A stretch of DNA of 64,000 nt from Planctomycetales bacterium 10988. GTDB taxonomy: Bacteria > Planctomycetota > Planctomycetia > Pirellulales > Pb10988. The position numbers and the translations under genes are program-made. The stretch spans positions 6,414,709 to 6,478,708 of the forward strand of contig CP043547.1 of the NCBI GenBank assembly GCA_009664345.1, written 5' to 3'. The notes under the pieces are model-generated. The model made no database searches and was not told where the DNA came from. It saw only the letters and a program-made list of their open reading frames with translations. Below, one piece after another: positions 9,634 to 19,119 of the stretch (position 1 is the first letter of the stretch; each line of letters opens with the position of its first letter).

Positions 9634-10626
9634 TTATCGCGACGAAGCGGGGAGGGTGAGCCTTCGCTCGGGAAGATTTCGCGGATAACCAAGAATGAAA
9701 AAATAAGCAATCAACGCCAAGGAACACAGGGAAGCTACGCAAATTTTGAAGCTCCACCACATCGGAGAAGGCGAGATAAACGCTTCGATGCAAGCCGCCA
9801 TAAAGAACAAAACCATCGCGAGGCCCATAATCGGGATGGCTTTTCGTGAGGCCCGTTTGACGGATTCGAGCCGGCTATAGCCTTTGGTATCGATCCAAGC
9901 GAATCCCATCCGCATCCCTGCCGCGGCGGAGACAACGATCGCTGTCAATTCAAACGGCGCATGGGCCGTCACGAACTCAAAGAAATGATCACGATATTCT
10001 GTGCCGGACATGTAACCAAACGCAGCTCCCAACATGCAGGCATTCGCTACGGTTTCAAACAGCCCCAGAACCCCGCCGACCAAGCCCATCGCGAACACAC
10101 GTAAGCCGATGCTGGTATTGTGAATGATATAAAAGCTTGTCCCTCCAAGGCTACTATCCGCGCTAAATCCCCCTGTTCCGATCGGCTGGCTAAAGCTGGA
10201 ATCGAGTTGTTCAATCATTGCCTTGCCGGCAACTTGATGGGCGAAGTTGATATTGATGGCTGCCAATAACATGCAAAGGAAGAAGAATCCGAAAAAAATA
10301 ACGAAGCTCAGCCGAATCGCCCAATCTTTAAAAAGCATCTGCGGAACTTCTACAAAGAGGGTCTCCCCCCACCTTCGAATATCGAAACGCCGACTTCGAT
10401 AAAGTTGGTTGTGTGCCCTTCCAACCAAGTTATGCAAATAGCGAATCGTAGGGCGTGGAAGTTGATAAGAATCGGCCAAAGCTAGATCGGCACAAGCAGA
10501 ACGATAGAGAGAAGCGAAACGAATCACGACGCTTGGATCGAGTTTTTTTCGATTTATTTGTGAACAAAGGACTTCGAGTTCGGTCCAATTCTTCTTTCTG
10601 GATTCCAGCAGTTCTGCAACTTTCAC
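9634..10626 (-). CDS. SpoIIM-like (stage II sporulation M) membrane protein
   Basis: I chose the GTG at 10626 because AAAGGAG lies seven bases upstream; this gives 330 residues starting VKVAELLESRKKNW, the usual start of this family in non-sporulating bacteria. The N-terminal 90 residues are soluble and helical, followed by about six membrane helices with the family pattern (IIHNTSIGLRVFAMGLVGG, FVTAHAPFELTAIVVSAAAG). SpoIIM takes part in membrane remodelling during engulfment in Bacillus; in bacteria that do not sporulate the homologues occur next to RDD and MoxR genes and their role is unknown. Confidence 0.88.
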   Translation of the reverse strand: MKVAELLESRKKNWTELEVLCSQINRKKLDPSVVIRFASLYRSACADLALADSYQLPRPTIRYLHNLVGRAHNQLYRSRRFDIRRWGETLFVEVPQMLFKDWAIRLSFVIFFGFFFLCMLLAAININFAHQVAGKAMIEQLDSSFSQPIGTGGFSADSSLGGTSFYIIHNTSIGLRVFAMGLVGGVLGLFETVANACMLGAAFGYMSGTEYRDHFFEFVTAHAPFELTAIVVSAAAGMRMGFAWIDTKGYSRLESVKRASRKAIPIMGLAMVLFFMAACIEAFISPSPMWWSFKICVASLCSLALIAYFFILGYPRNLPERRLTLPASSR

Positions 10627-10704
10627 GCACGCTTCTCCTTTTCTGCAATCCTTTGAATGCCCTATTCGACTCGTTCCCACTTAGAAACGAACAACGGGAT
10701 CAGG

Positions 10705-11619
10705 TCAGGTATTTTGCGGCTTGGCCGACATTTTCCCCGGAGTGAACGGAGAAAAACCACTGGAAGTCTGAGAAGGAGTGAACGCAGCAAACCCTTCCTC
10801 TTCCTGTTGTTGCGCTAGCCGCAAATCGGCAAAAGCCATCACATAGAGGGCACACAACAAGGTATCGTAATCCGTATCCTTGGGAAGCTCAAATCGCTCC
10901 GCCAAGGGCTCGCCGAGGTGTCGAGCAATTTCATTCAATCGACCTTTGGAGAAATATTTTCTCCGTCCCACATAATTCGAAAGAGCCCGGCTCATGGTTG
11001 GACTAACGACATACGTTGCCGGGAGTTGCTCGGCGAGTGCAAAAACTTCCGGCTCATTAATTTGAACCAACGCGGTAAAGAACGACCGTTCTTCTACGAC
11101 AACCATCGTCCCAGCGGCAAAATCCCCAAACCGCTGAAATCTTCGATTGGCCGAAGTGGTCAATAGCCCCACCATTCCCAAAGGGATGCCCACCCAACCT
11201 GGCGGCAAGTAGAGAACCGGCATTAAGTCAATGGTTCTCAACAAGTTACGAAGCACGGCTTGAAGACCTGTAATCGGCTGCCCATCGGTCGTGAGCACTC
11301 GGAGCCCCAGCAACCGTTTCCCAAGCGTTTGCCCATTCCAATAGGTTTCCAATACCGCACCATAAAACCAATTCAAACCAAACAAGGACACCAAGAGAAT
11401 CGCGGTAAAAAAGCCATCGCCGGTCGGAATAACCGCATTAAATAGGTTCGCGGTGAGCAAGACAATCAAGCAGAGGGAAACATACCCTATGACTAGAAAG
11501 AATATATCCAATAAATAAGCAAATAGTCGACGAAAGGGGCCTGCAATACGATACTCAAAGGCGATATTTTCCGGCGTCGTCAAGCGAATATGGGTGTCAT
11601 GCGTGTCGATGGAAGCCAT
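10705..11619 (-). CDS. RDD family membrane protein
   Basis: The 304-residue protein has an RDD domain in the first 170 residues: FRRLFAYLLD at the first helix (Arg and Asp of the family name), then three further hydrophobic segments and GQTLGKRLLGLRV. The C-terminal 130 residues are soluble and helical. It is the first gene of the eight-gene minus-strand operon and is divergent from the YcxB-like gene. RDD proteins are small-molecule or ion related membrane proteins of mostly unknown function. Confidence 0.9.
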   Translation of the reverse strand: MASIDTHDTHIRLTTPENIAFEYRIAGPFRRLFAYLLDIFFLVIGYVSLCLIVLLTANLFNAVIPTGDGFFTAILLVSLFGLNWFYGAVLETYWNGQTLGKRLLGLRVLTTDGQPITGLQAVLRNLLRTIDLMPVLYLPPGWVGIPLGMVGLLTTSANRRFQRFGDFAAGTMVVVEERSFFTALVQINEPEVFALAEQLPATYVVSPTMSRALSNYVGRRKYFSKGRLNEIARHLGEPLAERFELPKDTDYDTLLCALYVMAFADLRLAQQQEEEGFAAFTPSQTSSGFSPFTPGKMSAKPQNT

Positions 11620-11996
11620 CTTCGGATCGCCTTCGAAAAGTTGGAGTGCGATGAGAAAGGATAAAATTTCTGAGCTTTTTCGATGAATGCGTGAAAGAAA
11701 TTCGCAATGTGCAAGTTAATCGAAGGAAATATAACCTATTGAGGAGGAACAACTTAAAGACGATTTAATTGTAGTGATTCCATTGAGGGGCTTACGGTCC
11801 TCTTCCCATTGTGACACGGTATTAGAAGTACTTCTAGTCCCAAAGTCATACAGCCTTCCCAAGAAGCCCCCCAAGCCTACCTCAAGTTCCAACGCATGAC
11901 GGAACGAACCAACCCCACGATTGACCTTCTAACAGAAATTGACACTCCACTGGGAGTGCTCGCGAGCGGATGAAGGTATTTTACGACTGAGGACCT
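11620..11996. promoter_or_regulatory. Divergent intergenic region with a 14-bp palindrome
   Basis: This 377-base gap separates two divergent genes and must contain promoters for both. The visible structure is a perfect palindrome TAGAAGTACTTCTA at 11823-11836, which shares the AGTACT core with the palindrome repeated across the window. I could not identify -35/-10 boxes with confidence. Confidence 0.4.
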
Positions 11997-12596
11997 ATGC
12001 GAAGTACAGAGAATTTCTCCTCCCTGGCGGTTAAAAATACTCCGCCATCACCCCAGCCCGGTGATGGGTTCGAGATCCATGTTCGTTACGTTCCCGAAGA
12101 GGTATTACTTTTCGCTCCCTGGTGTCAAAGGGGATTTTATCTCTTCTCTCTGATCCAAGGTCTTTTCATGATCGTCGGCGTTTTTCTATTCTTTACCTCT
12201 TTAAGTCTTAATGAAGTTGAATCGACTTGGAAGGCTTCTCTTCTACTTCTGGGCGGATTCGTAGGGATCGTCCTTTCGTTCACTTGGTTGCGGTTGCCAT
12301 TGTTCCTTCGTTCCTTTCAAAGAGAGCAAATGGAGCAACGCTATACTTTGTGCTTTTCCTCCTTGGGTTTACATCAAGAAGGATTTGATGTTGAAGGAGA
12401 ACCTTTTTCCATCTACTGGGGTTGGGAGAGTATCGAGCAAATTCGCAGCGATAGGAATTATCTTTACCTTGCATTGGAAGACTCCCCACTGCTGATCTTG
12501 CCCAAAATTGCCTTTCCCGTTCCGTTGAAGGCCGAAACCATGGTCCTCAAACTTTATCAAGAACACGCCACTTCACAGGAAACCGTCAAAGGGTGA
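11997..12596 (+). CDS. YcxB-like membrane protein
   Basis: The 199-residue product has two membrane helices close together (about 50-70 and 80-100) followed by a beta-rich C-terminal domain (YTLCFSSLGLHQEG, YWGWESIEQIRSDRNYLYLAL), the pattern of YcxB-like proteins. The family role is unknown. The start has no strong ribosome site. It stands alone, divergent from the RDD operon. Confidence 0.65.
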   Translation: MRSTENFSSLAVKNTPPSPQPGDGFEIHVRYVPEEVLLFAPWCQRGFYLFSLIQGLFMIVGVFLFFTSLSLNEVESTWKASLLLLGGFVGIVLSFTWLRLPLFLRSFQREQMEQRYTLCFSSLGLHQEGFDVEGEPFSIYWGWESIEQIRSDRNYLYLALEDSPLLILPKIAFPVPLKAETMVLKLYQEHATSQETVKG

Positions 12597-13061
12597 GTTT
12601 TTCTCCGTTCCCATCTCTGTTTTCTTTAAAAAAATTCCCTATTCTGCTTATTATTTTGTCCTCGAAATCGTTACAATGCGAAAATTAGAAAGGTAGCTCA
12701 AGACATTCCTTTGATTTTTTCTCAAGTGGCTGAAGATTAAAGACGATACGATGAGGACACTTCAACATTGAAAGGAAGTTCCGGCTCAGGAGATCGTGGT
12801 GGAACCGCGAACTCTTGAAGAGCATTCTTCCTCCAAGTGATTGTGGACATAGACTACTTTCAGTCTGTGGAAATCATTGCTTGCAAGATTTGGTTTTCTC
12901 ATCGATCGAACTCAGACAAGGAAGTAGCTTTATTGCTTTAGCTCCGAACGATTTGCAACGGCCTTCAAACAATCACATTGAAGCCTTCGCAGATTGTTTC
13001 AAGCACCTTCTTTCCTCTGTGGTACTTTAGTGCTTCAGCGATTGCATTGTGGAAAGAAAGC
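12597..13061. other. Gap upstream of the MlaE-type gene
   Basis: I see no supported gene in this 465-base stretch; short ORFs here lack ribosome sites. It presumably carries the promoter of the lipid-transport operon, but no boxes stand out. Confidence 0.4.
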
Positions 13062-14495
13062 ATGCGCCCTTTTTCTCGATCTTCTGCTGAAAACCAAACC
13101 TCCGAGGAGAATGTCTCGGAAGGGGAGAAGGAACTCCATCGTTGGGAAGAAGTACTCGACGAAGTGAAATTTGAGGAGGAAATCTCTTCGAGTTCCATGG
13201 ATGAAGCACTCGACTTCCACCAATCTTTCAATGATGATCATGTGTTAGAAGTAGATTTTGGAGAGAATTCGGGGCTAAGCCACGACGATGTTCTTTCCGA
13301 TGAATTTTTCCTCTCATCAGGACTTCCGGCGACTCAAACACGTTCCGATGCCGAAACGTCCAGTCTTCATCAATCTGACACGCATCCTTCTCCAACCCAT
13401 TCGGTGGAAGAGGAGGAAACGCAACTTTCAAACGATACTAGCTTCTCGATTCATGACTCTGTGTTCGATTTCGAGCAAGACGTCAGAGAGACTTCGGATA
13501 CCATGGAAGAACACCCTTCATCATCAAGACCGCATGAATCTACGGTCGAGCAAAATTTGCCGACGGATGATGTTCTCCATGAAGATTTTCTCCAGGAAGA
13601 ACACGTTCATGAAGATGATCTTCTCGATGAGCACGAAGAGTCCCTTTTAACCGAAGAGGGAATGTCTCCGTTTGTGCAGGCGTCGATGGATTGGATCGCC
13701 GACCTGGGCGACTTGATGATACGGCTCGTTTGTGCGTTGGGTGGCGTGACGCTGTTTGCGGCAAGTATTTTTCGATGGATGTTCACGCATCTGCCACGCC
13801 GGGAAACTTTGTTGCCAGCTTTTTATCAAATTGGCGTCTTGAGTCTTCCGGTGGTTGCCTTGACAGGGTTATTTATCGGAATGGTGCTCGCGGTTCAAAC
13901 CTACGCTCAATTTCGTTTGATTCACTTGGAAACCCGCCTCGGGGCGGTGATTAATATATCGTTAGTACGGGAACTTGGCCCGGTCTTGGCCGCCACGATG
14001 TTGGCCGGACGCGTCGGGAGTGCCATGGCCGCGGAGTTGGGCACCATGCGAGTCACCGAGCAAATCGATGCCTTGACCAGCATGGGAGCCAACCCGATTC
14101 GCTACTTGGTGGTTCCCCGTTTTCTTGGCTGTTTGCTGCTCATTCCGCCTTTGACCGTGATGGCCGATTTTATGGGGGTCGTCGGGGGAATGTTCTATAG
14201 CGTGACAATTTTAGGAGTCGATAGCCACCATTATTGGTATAATTCCCAACAGTACGTCGGGCTTTATGATTTATTTGCCGGAGTTTTCAAAAGCCTCTTC
14301 TTTGGAGCGGCGATTGCCATTATCAGTTGCTACCGAGGTTTCCACTGCGATCCAGGTGCCGAAGGGGTCGGCCGAGCCGCAACCGGGGCCTTTGTGCATT
14401 CGTTCGTTTTGATCCTTTTAATCGACCTATTTTTGGCGATCTTTCTGGATTCGATTTATACGACACTATGGCCCACTTCGGGAAGTTTGATTTAG
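13062..14495 (+). CDS. MlaE-type ABC transporter permease with long acidic N-terminal extension
   Basis: I chose the ATG at 13062 because GGAAAG precedes it; an upstream TTG would add 28 residues. The first 200 or so residues are strongly acidic and Ser/His-rich, with repeats such as DDVLHEDFLQEEHVHEDD. The remaining 270 are a standard MlaE (PF02405) permease: ELGPVLAATMLAGRVGSAMA, then LGTMRVTEQIDALTSMGANP, and six or so hydrophobic segments. Bacterial MlaE/YrbE proteins form the membrane part of importers or exporters of phospholipid with MlaF and MlaD, which follow here at 21 and about 95 bases. The acidic extension is not part of the usual family and is presumably cytoplasmic. Confidence 0.92.
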   Translation: MRPFSRSSAENQTSEENVSEGEKELHRWEEVLDEVKFEEEISSSSMDEALDFHQSFNDDHVLEVDFGENSGLSHDDVLSDEFFLSSGLPATQTRSDAETSSLHQSDTHPSPTHSVEEEETQLSNDTSFSIHDSVFDFEQDVRETSDTMEEHPSSSRPHESTVEQNLPTDDVLHEDFLQEEHVHEDDLLDEHEESLLTEEGMSPFVQASMDWIADLGDLMIRLVCALGGVTLFAASIFRWMFTHLPRRETLLPAFYQIGVLSLPVVALTGLFIGMVLAVQTYAQFRLIHLETRLGAVINISLVRELGPVLAATMLAGRVGSAMAAELGTMRVTEQIDALTSMGANPIRYLVVPRFLGCLLLIPPLTVMADFMGVVGGMFYSVTILGVDSHHYWYNSQQYVGLYDLFAGVFKSLFFGAAIAIISCYRGFHCDPGAEGVGRAATGAFVHSFVLILLIDLFLAIFLDSIYTTLWPTSGSLI

Positions 14496-14516
14496 ACAAC
14501 CTTTAAGGGATCGACC

Positions 14517-15383
14517 ATGTCCCACTTTATGGATTCCGAACCAGAACGGATAAGCGAACCCCCGACAACAAGTGATGATAGCATCCTTGAAGTCCGTTCC
14601 TTGCATGTTCAATTTGGAAAACAACACGTCTTGCGAGAGATCAATCTCACCATTCCCCGCGGGGAAACGGTCGTGATTATCGGCGAAAGTGGTTGTGGGA
14701 AGACTGTTTTGATGAAATCTTTGATCGGATTAGTTCGACCGACAGCGGGCCAAGTCCTCTTCGATCAGCAAGAACTCATTCACCTTTCGGAACACGATCT
14801 TACAAAGCAACGAACTCGGTTTGGGTTCGTCTTTCAAATGGCGGCCCTCTTCGACAGCATGACGATTGGGCAAAACGTCGGCTTCCCTTTGCGGGAGCAT
14901 ACAAAGAAAACCCCGCAAGAAGTGCAAGAAATCGTGATCGAACGGTTACGAGAAGTCGGGTTGCCGGCTTCGATCGTTCATAAAAAACCTGCGGAGCTTT
15001 CTGGCGGGATGCGAAAACGGGTCGGTCTCGCTCGGGCCTTGGCCATGGACCCCGAGGTGATGCTTTATGATGAACCGACCACCGGACTCGATCCGATCAT
15101 GAGTGATGTCATCAACGAGTTGATTCTCCGTTCACGACGCGAACATCAAGGCTTGACCAGCATCATCGTCACGCACGACATGCATACCACGCTGAAGGTC
15201 GCCGATCGCGTGATTATGCTTTATCCCCTGACACGACTCGAAGAAGACGAACCACAAATCTTATACGACGGCCCTCCGGATGGATTGGAAACGTGCGAAG
15301 ATCGCCGCGTTCGCCAATTCGTAACGGGTGAGGCCGGAGAACGATTGATGGAATTGGCCAACGAACAACCCCCTGGTCAATAA
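14517..15383 (+). CDS. MlaF-type ABC transporter ATPase
   Basis: The 288-residue ATPase has Walker A GESGCGKT (near residue 60), the signature LSGGMRKRVGLARAL (near 160) and Walker B VMLYDEPTTGLDP followed by H of the switch region (VTHDMH). The GGMRKR form of the signature is typical of the MlaF/Ttg2A group. AAGGG lies eight bases upstream of the ATG. It is the energising subunit for the permease encoded 21 bases upstream. Confidence 0.95.
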   Translation: MSHFMDSEPERISEPPTTSDDSILEVRSLHVQFGKQHVLREINLTIPRGETVVIIGESGCGKTVLMKSLIGLVRPTAGQVLFDQQELIHLSEHDLTKQRTRFGFVFQMAALFDSMTIGQNVGFPLREHTKKTPQEVQEIVIERLREVGLPASIVHKKPAELSGGMRKRVGLARALAMDPEVMLYDEPTTGLDPIMSDVINELILRSRREHQGLTSIIVTHDMHTTLKVADRVIMLYPLTRLEEDEPQILYDGPPDGLETCEDRRVRQFVTGEAGERLMELANEQPPGQ

Positions 15384-15478
15384 GCCCATCGCCGACTTTC
15401 GAAAAGTACATTTCACTAGGCAATCGCCAAGGCCTTTCAGGGAAGTCAGCCAGCGATTCATTCGCGGAGGAAACCCAA

Positions 15479-16789
15479 ATGGACGAACGAGTAATGCAAT
15501 TTCGCGTCGGCGTGATGGTTCTCGCCACGCTGATCATCACCGGGATTCTCATTATGCTATTTGGGGAACTTCCGGCCCTGGCTACTCGAACTTATACGGT
15601 GAAGATGCACTTCGACGAAGCCCCCGGGGTGACGGCCAGCACACCTGTTCGCAAGAGCGGTCTGCTCATCGGCCGGGTCACCGAAGTCGAACTCGATGAA
15701 GAAGGCAACGGAGTCTGGGTCACCGCCGAACTGGAACAGGACAAAAAACTTCGTAAACACGAGCTGCCGCGGATCACGGGGTCTCTGCTGGGAGATGCAA
15801 CGATTGAGTTCTTCCCTGCCCGCAATATTCCGATGGTGCAAGATATCATCGTCGATGGAACGCAGCTTGAAGGGAGTGTCACGCCCGATCCGCTCGAAGC
15901 CATTCAGGATATGCAAACCCGGCTGATGGAGATGTTCGACGTTTTGGAAGAAGCAACCAACACCGTGAACCAAACCGGGGTTTCTTTCCAAGAGGCAAGT
16001 CTTGCGGTGCAAAATACTGCCGCAACCATCGATCTGGCCGGCAAGGAATTCATTCAAGCCACGGATACCTTTGAAGAGATTGGCGTTTCCGTCGAGCGTG
16101 CTACTCAAGAAATTACAAGTACAACGGTCTCCATTCGTGATACCAGTGATGAATGGCGTGGCGTTGCCCAGCAGGTGAATGCTCTCTTTCAACCGGAGCC
16201 TGGACAAAGCCGCGTCGATCGTCTGCTGAACGAAACCGAACGGGCCGTCCAAAGCATCAACCGAGCCTTCGGCGAAGTGGATGCCACTGCCAAAGATATT
16301 CGCGGACTCGTGAACGATCCAAAGATTCGGGAGAATCTCGATAAAATCTTGCTGGAAACCCCGCGTGTCCTGGCGGATGCCCGCGAGGCAATCGCCCGTT
16401 TGAATATCACCCTCGTTACGGCGAATCGCAACTTGGAAAACATCGAAGGAATTACCCAACCGCTTGGCGAACGTGGTCCGGAGATTGTGGATAATCTTTC
16501 TTCAAGCGTCAGTCAGCTTGATGGAGTGCTCGAACAGATCGACGGGCTGATGGGCAATATTAATAATGTGCTAAATGCCGCGCTCACCGGGAATGGAACA
16601 ATTGCCGAACTGGTCAACAATCCCGATCTGTATCAAAATCTCAACGAAGCCGCGGAAACGATCAATCGTTTGCTGCGAGAAGCCCAACCGATTCTCAAGG
16701 ACGCCCGCGTCTTCACGGACAAGATCAGCCGCCATCCCGAAGTCATTGGCCTCGGCGGGGCCGTTCGTCCAAGCAGCGGAATCAAATAA
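15479..16789 (+). CDS. MlaD/MCE-domain substrate-binding protein
   Basis: The 436-residue protein has one N-terminal membrane helix (about residues 9-30), an MCE domain (about 40-120, with FDEAPGVTASTPVRKSGLLIG) and a long helical C-terminal region of about 280 residues rich in Thr, Asn and Glu. MCE proteins bind lipid in the periplasm as rings on the permease; proteins with long helical tails can form tunnels. GGAGG lies nine bases before the ATG. It completes the permease-ATPase-MCE set. Confidence 0.93.
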   Translation: MDERVMQFRVGVMVLATLIITGILIMLFGELPALATRTYTVKMHFDEAPGVTASTPVRKSGLLIGRVTEVELDEEGNGVWVTAELEQDKKLRKHELPRITGSLLGDATIEFFPARNIPMVQDIIVDGTQLEGSVTPDPLEAIQDMQTRLMEMFDVLEEATNTVNQTGVSFQEASLAVQNTAATIDLAGKEFIQATDTFEEIGVSVERATQEITSTTVSIRDTSDEWRGVAQQVNALFQPEPGQSRVDRLLNETERAVQSINRAFGEVDATAKDIRGLVNDPKIRENLDKILLETPRVLADAREAIARLNITLVTANRNLENIEGITQPLGERGPEIVDNLSSSVSQLDGVLEQIDGLMGNINNVLNAALTGNGTIAELVNNPDLYQNLNEAAETINRLLREAQPILKDARVFTDKISRHPEVIGLGGAVRPSSGIK

Positions 16790-16852
16790 TCCCGACGGAA
16801 CCCCTTTGATCTTCTTTGCCTCCTTTACCACTTTTGAAAGCGTAGTTCGCGT

Positions 16853-17314
16853 ATGACTTCCCGACCGAAAGGCCCCTTGTTGGGAATCGACTTTGGCACC
16901 GTTCGGTTGGGACTAGCGATCTGCGATCGGAATGGAAGGCTCTCCAGCCCGCTCGACATTCTGCAACGGCAGCCGCAAGAAGTCGAAGCCCGCTATTTCC
17001 GAAAACTGGTAAAACAGGAAGAAGTCAAGGGAATCGTCGTTGGGTTGCCCGTTCATCTCGATGGTCGAGAAAGCCAGAAATCGCAAGAAGCCCGTGCTTA
17101 TGGAAAGTGGTTGGAAGAGACCACCGGGCTGCCGATCTATTATTTCGATGAGCGATTTACCAGCGTCCAGGCGGAACAAATCTTGATGGATGCGCAGCTC
17201 ACAAAAAAGAAACGTCAGGCTCGACTCGATAAACTTGCTGCATCTCTCATGTTACAAGCTTATCTCGATTCCCAGCAAGACGAACAAGCCAGCATCCAAC
17301 CACTCGATGACTGA
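16853..17314 (+). CDS. ruvX: Holliday junction resolvase-like RuvX/YqgF
   Basis: The 153-residue product has the RNase H-like fold motifs of YqgF: LLGIDFGTVRLGLAI near residue 10, IVVGLPVHLDG near 62 and YFDERFTSVQAE near 100, plus a conserved C-terminal LDKLAASLMLQAYLD. The family processes pre-16S rRNA and may also act on Holliday junctions. It starts 63 bases after the MCE gene and could be cotranscribed. Confidence 0.93.
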   Translation: MTSRPKGPLLGIDFGTVRLGLAICDRNGRLSSPLDILQRQPQEVEARYFRKLVKQEEVKGIVVGLPVHLDGRESQKSQEARAYGKWLEETTGLPIYYFDERFTSVQAEQILMDAQLTKKKRQARLDKLAASLMLQAYLDSQQDEQASIQPLDD

Positions 17315-17375
17315 TTGCGCCTCTCAACATTTTGCTCCAGGTGCATTAGAATACGATTCTTCAAGGGGACGAAAC

Positions 17376-17409
17376 TTTCTCTGTTTCTGAAGGTTTTGGT
17401 CCACGGCTC
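17376..17409. mobile_element. Degenerate right half of a MITE-like element
   Basis: The sequence CTGTTTCTGAAGGTTTTGG followed by TCCACGGCTC closely matches the right end of MITE-like element 1 (CTGTTTCTGAATGGTTTTG, ACCACTGGCTC), with single-base differences. I could not find a matching left end, so it is a decayed or truncated copy between ruvX and the epimerase gene. Confidence 0.5.
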
Positions 17410-17441
17410 TCAATCCCCCACCTGTCTTTGGAGCAAGATCA

Positions 17442-18308
17442 ATGTCGAAACTAATTTGTGGCTGTGGTTATCTCGGCACGCGTGTCGCGGCATTGTGGAA
17501 GCAACAAGGCCAGCACGTTTATGTCTTGACCCGATCGAGAGAACATGCCGAGCAGTTCGCCGCCCAGGGTCTTTCTCCCATCAATGGCGATGTGACCGAA
17601 CCGGAGACTTTGAAAGAGCTAGAGAATCTGGAAATCGATACGGTTCTTTATGCCATTGGATTGGATCGCAGAGCCGGCAAACCGATGTCCGAAGTTTATG
17701 TCGATGGCTTAAAGCATGTCCTGAAAAGGCTGCCAAAGTCGCTTTCTCGCTTTATTTATATCAGTTCCACCGGGGTGTATGGCGGTTTGGATGGCGAGTG
17801 GATGGATGAAGACTCACCTTGTGAGCCGGAACGGGAGAATGGAAAGATTTGCTTAGAGGCGGAAGACCTGTTGACCTCCCATCCTGAGTTCGGATCGAAG
17901 TCGATTCTCTTGCGGCTGGCGGGAATCTATGGCCCTGGCCGCGTTCCTTATCGTCAACAGTTGATCAATGGCGAGCCGATCGCCGTGCCTGGATCGGGGT
18001 ATCTGAATTTGATCCACGTGGAAGACGCCGCCCGCGTGGTTTTGCAAGCAGAAGCACAAGCCCCGCTCCCTCGACTTTACACCGTCAGTGATGGAAATCC
18101 GCCACAGCGAAAGGATTATTACGAGGAAGCCGCGAAACTTCTCGAAGCCCCCGAACCTCTCTTCGAAGCCCCTCCGGCGGATTCTCCCGTTGCCCAACGA
18201 GCCAGAAGTAACAAGCGTATCCGCAACGTTCGTCTTGTCGAAGAACTCAATCCCGAGTTTCAATTCCCTACCTATCGAGAAGGTCTTCAAGGCATTTTAG
18301 GAAGGTAA
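17442..18308 (+). CDS. NAD-dependent epimerase/SDR-like protein
   Basis: The 288-residue protein begins with a Rossmann glycine motif CGCGYLG, and has an atypical extended-SDR layout (YISSTGVYGG near residue 105, LRLAGIYGPGR near 165, LIHVEDAA near 190). The YxxxK catalytic pair is not obvious, as in the YeeZ-like group. GGAGC precedes the ATG. The substrate is unknown. The 3' end overlaps the convergent acetyltransferase gene by 12 bases. Confidence 0.85.
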   Translation: MSKLICGCGYLGTRVAALWKQQGQHVYVLTRSREHAEQFAAQGLSPINGDVTEPETLKELENLEIDTVLYAIGLDRRAGKPMSEVYVDGLKHVLKRLPKSLSRFIYISSTGVYGGLDGEWMDEDSPCEPERENGKICLEAEDLLTSHPEFGSKSILLRLAGIYGPGRVPYRQQLINGEPIAVPGSGYLNLIHVEDAARVVLQAEAQAPLPRLYTVSDGNPPQRKDYYEEAAKLLEAPEPLFEAPPADSPVAQRARSNKRIRNVRLVEELNPEFQFPTYREGLQGILGR

Positions 18309-18854
18309 ACTCCCTTCTTGATCAGTCTTTGAACGTTCCCAAAGAAGCTCGCTTCCTACAGAAGGGACTTGCTGGAAGCCTAGCTTTTCTAGCAAACGTT
18401 TTGAAGGAAGATTCTCTGGATCAACCCGAGCGATGATGGTGCGGACCTTTGGCTGTCGAAAACCCCAGGCGATCAATGCTTCCACAGCTTCCACCCCATA
18501 TCCTTGTCTGCGAAAATTCGCATGGATGCGATAGCCGATTTCGATTTGGCCACCGGCATCACTCCACTTCGGAAAGCCCCCTAGTCCGATCACCACCCGA
18601 GTTTCTTGATGGAGAAAGAGGCGATTCCAGGGAGCAAACTCTGGATGATTGACTAGGCGTTGTTTGAGGACTTCACAAAGATGACGTTGCTCAAGCGGAA
18701 AGGAATCAGCCGGGACATGGATGAGTTGACCTTGATAGGAAAGGGAAGTCTCGCTGGAAGAAGGTGACTCCAGGATCGCTTCAATTAAGGTCTCGGACAA
18801 AGGGAGTAAAACCAACCGCTTCGTCAAAAGAAGTGTGGCAAACGAATCCGTCAT
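18297..18854 (-). CDS. GNAT-family N-acetyltransferase (RimJ/RimL type)
   Basis: The 185-residue product has the acetyl-CoA binding motif RRQGYGVEAVEALIAW (near residue 115-130) and the following VDPENLPSKRLLEKLGF segment of the RimJ/RimL group. The first 90 residues are less conserved. The target is unknown. The gene is convergent with, and overlaps, the epimerase-like gene. Confidence 0.88.
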   Translation of the reverse strand: MTDSFATLLLTKRLVLLPLSETLIEAILESPSSSETSLSYQGQLIHVPADSFPLEQRHLCEVLKQRLVNHPEFAPWNRLFLHQETRVVIGLGGFPKWSDAGGQIEIGYRIHANFRRQGYGVEAVEALIAWGFRQPKVRTIIARVDPENLPSKRLLEKLGFQQVPSVGSELLWERSKTDQEGSLPS

Positions 18855-19119
18855 TCAGGTAATTGACTCTTAAAAAGTATTGGTTCGTGTTTCGTTTAAG
18901 CGTAGCGGAATCCACTCCTCTGGCGTTTGATCGAAAAACTCATCGGTTCGCCGAACGATCTCCTCGGCGAGCACTCCCACCCGCCACACTTTGGAATACA
19001 TCATCGATCAACTTCCTGCTATCAAACGCAACAGCCTCCAGCCTACCAACTTGGCTACCAGGGCGCTAGGGTTAAACGGAACTCACTCTATAATTTTTAA
19101 AGGCTATATAGAACTATTG

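Noticed and set aside
12815-13030. 71-codon ORF before the MlaE-type gene
   Set aside because: No ribosome site, no conserved text, overlaps an alternative N-terminus.
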